NCBI GenBank assembly: GCA_023389275.1
Contig: JAEWEN010000062.1
Span: 1 to 31,189, forward strand
Length of the DNA stretch: 31,189 nt
Direction of reading: 5' to 3'
Origin: Bacillota bacterium
GTDB taxonomy: Bacteria; Bacillota; Clostridia; Clostridiales; Caloramatoraceae
Shown: in pieces, positions 30,992 to 31,189 of the stretch
Position numbering within the stretch: position 1 is the first letter of the stretch
Layout of the letters: every line of letters starts with the position of its first letter
The notes under the pieces: model-generated
Told to the model about the DNA's origin: nothing
Database searches by the model: none
Seen by the model: the letters and a program-made list of their open reading frames with translations, nothing else
Program-made: the position numbers and the translations under genes

Positions 30992-31189
30992 CTACTTATC
31001 ATTAAGTACATTTGAAAGACCTATCATAACCCCTGTTTTTCCATGATCAAATGTAAGACCACCTTGAATATAAGCTATATATGGCTCTCTTATAGGACCA
31101 TCTGCACTTAATTCAATTGAAGAACCTTGATTAAAAGCTCCTGCTGCCATTATTACTTTACTTGTATATCCTGGCATATCCCAAGGCTC
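30992..31189 (-). CDS. ynbB: YnbB-type PLP-dependent protein (methionine gamma-lyase-like/aluminium resistance), C-terminal part
   Basis: Only the last 65 residues are in the window; the frame is open to the right edge (EPWDMPGYTSKVIMAAGA). FNQGSSIELSADGPIREPY and QGGLTFDHGKTGVMIGL are typical of the C-terminus of the YnbB family, PLP enzymes of the cystathionine gamma-synthase fold annotated as methionine gamma-lyase-like or aluminium resistance proteins. In many clostridia ynbB and lexA are close neighbours. Here the gsh genes and the symporter lie between them. The short gap to the ligase gene suggests cotranscription. Function beyond PLP-dependent sulfur amino acid chemistry is not established. 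Confidence 0.85.
   Translation of the reverse strand, partial: EPWDMPGYTSKVIMAAGAFNQGSSIELSADGPIREPYIAYIQGGLTFDHGKTGVMIGLSNVLNDK

Noticed and set aside
1..31189. CRISPR arrays, toxin-antitoxin pairs, insertion sequences, tRNA or rRNA genes
   Set aside because: No regularly spaced repeats, transposase motifs, terminal inverted repeats flanking a transposase, or cloverleaf/CCA features were found on reading both strands.

Overview
The window is AT-rich chromosomal DNA of a spore-forming, low-GC Firmicute, most likely Clostridium sensu stricto (cluster I). Three things point there: the gene order truB-ribF-rpsO-pnp-ylxY-M16 peptidase-dut-ymxH-dapG-tepA-ftsK/spoIIIE-rimO-pgsA-recA-recX-rny-spoVS, the strong AT codon bias with AGA arginines, and the sporulation genes lacking spoVF. 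The species cannot be fixed from the sequence. No rRNA, tRNA, CRISPR array, insertion sequence or prophage was seen. Coding density is high and both edges cut genes (truB at the left, a ynbB-type PLP enzyme at the right).

Bases 1-17929 are all plus-strand housekeeping genes: tRNA/rRNA modification and flavin synthesis (truB, ribF), ribosome and RNA decay (rpsO, pnp, rny), a ylxY-M16 peptidase-dut-ymxH-dapG block, a ClpP-like TepA, the DNA translocase FtsK/SpoIIIE, RimO, PgsA, the recombination pair recA-recX, and spoVS. Several promoters are close to sigma-A consensus (rpsO, M16 peptidase, ftsK, recA, rny). spoVS instead has a sigma-H-like promoter with an overlapping Spo0A-box match.

Bases 17970-24460 hold a PHP phosphoesterase-PadR regulator-aminotransferase operon, purB, proC with a 46-codon membrane micro-ORF, and a XerD-like tyrosine recombinase. 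The recombinase promoter lies in a perfect 28-nt palindrome that also has the 11-6-11 geometry of a dif site.

Bases 24499-31189 contain a minus-strand acidic Cys-motif protein, plus-strand lexA (with a LexA-box candidate overlapping its own -35), and a minus-strand thiol module: a ynbB-type gene, a stand-alone glutamate-cysteine ligase, a bifunctional glutathione synthetase GshF, and an SLC1/DAACS symporter. In the symporter the arginine that reads acidic side chains is replaced by threonine. The tandem ligase + GshF pair, together with a probable neutral amino acid transporter, is the most unusual part of the window. recA and lexA each carry a degenerate GAAC-N4-GTTC operator, so the SOS regulator and its main target are both here.
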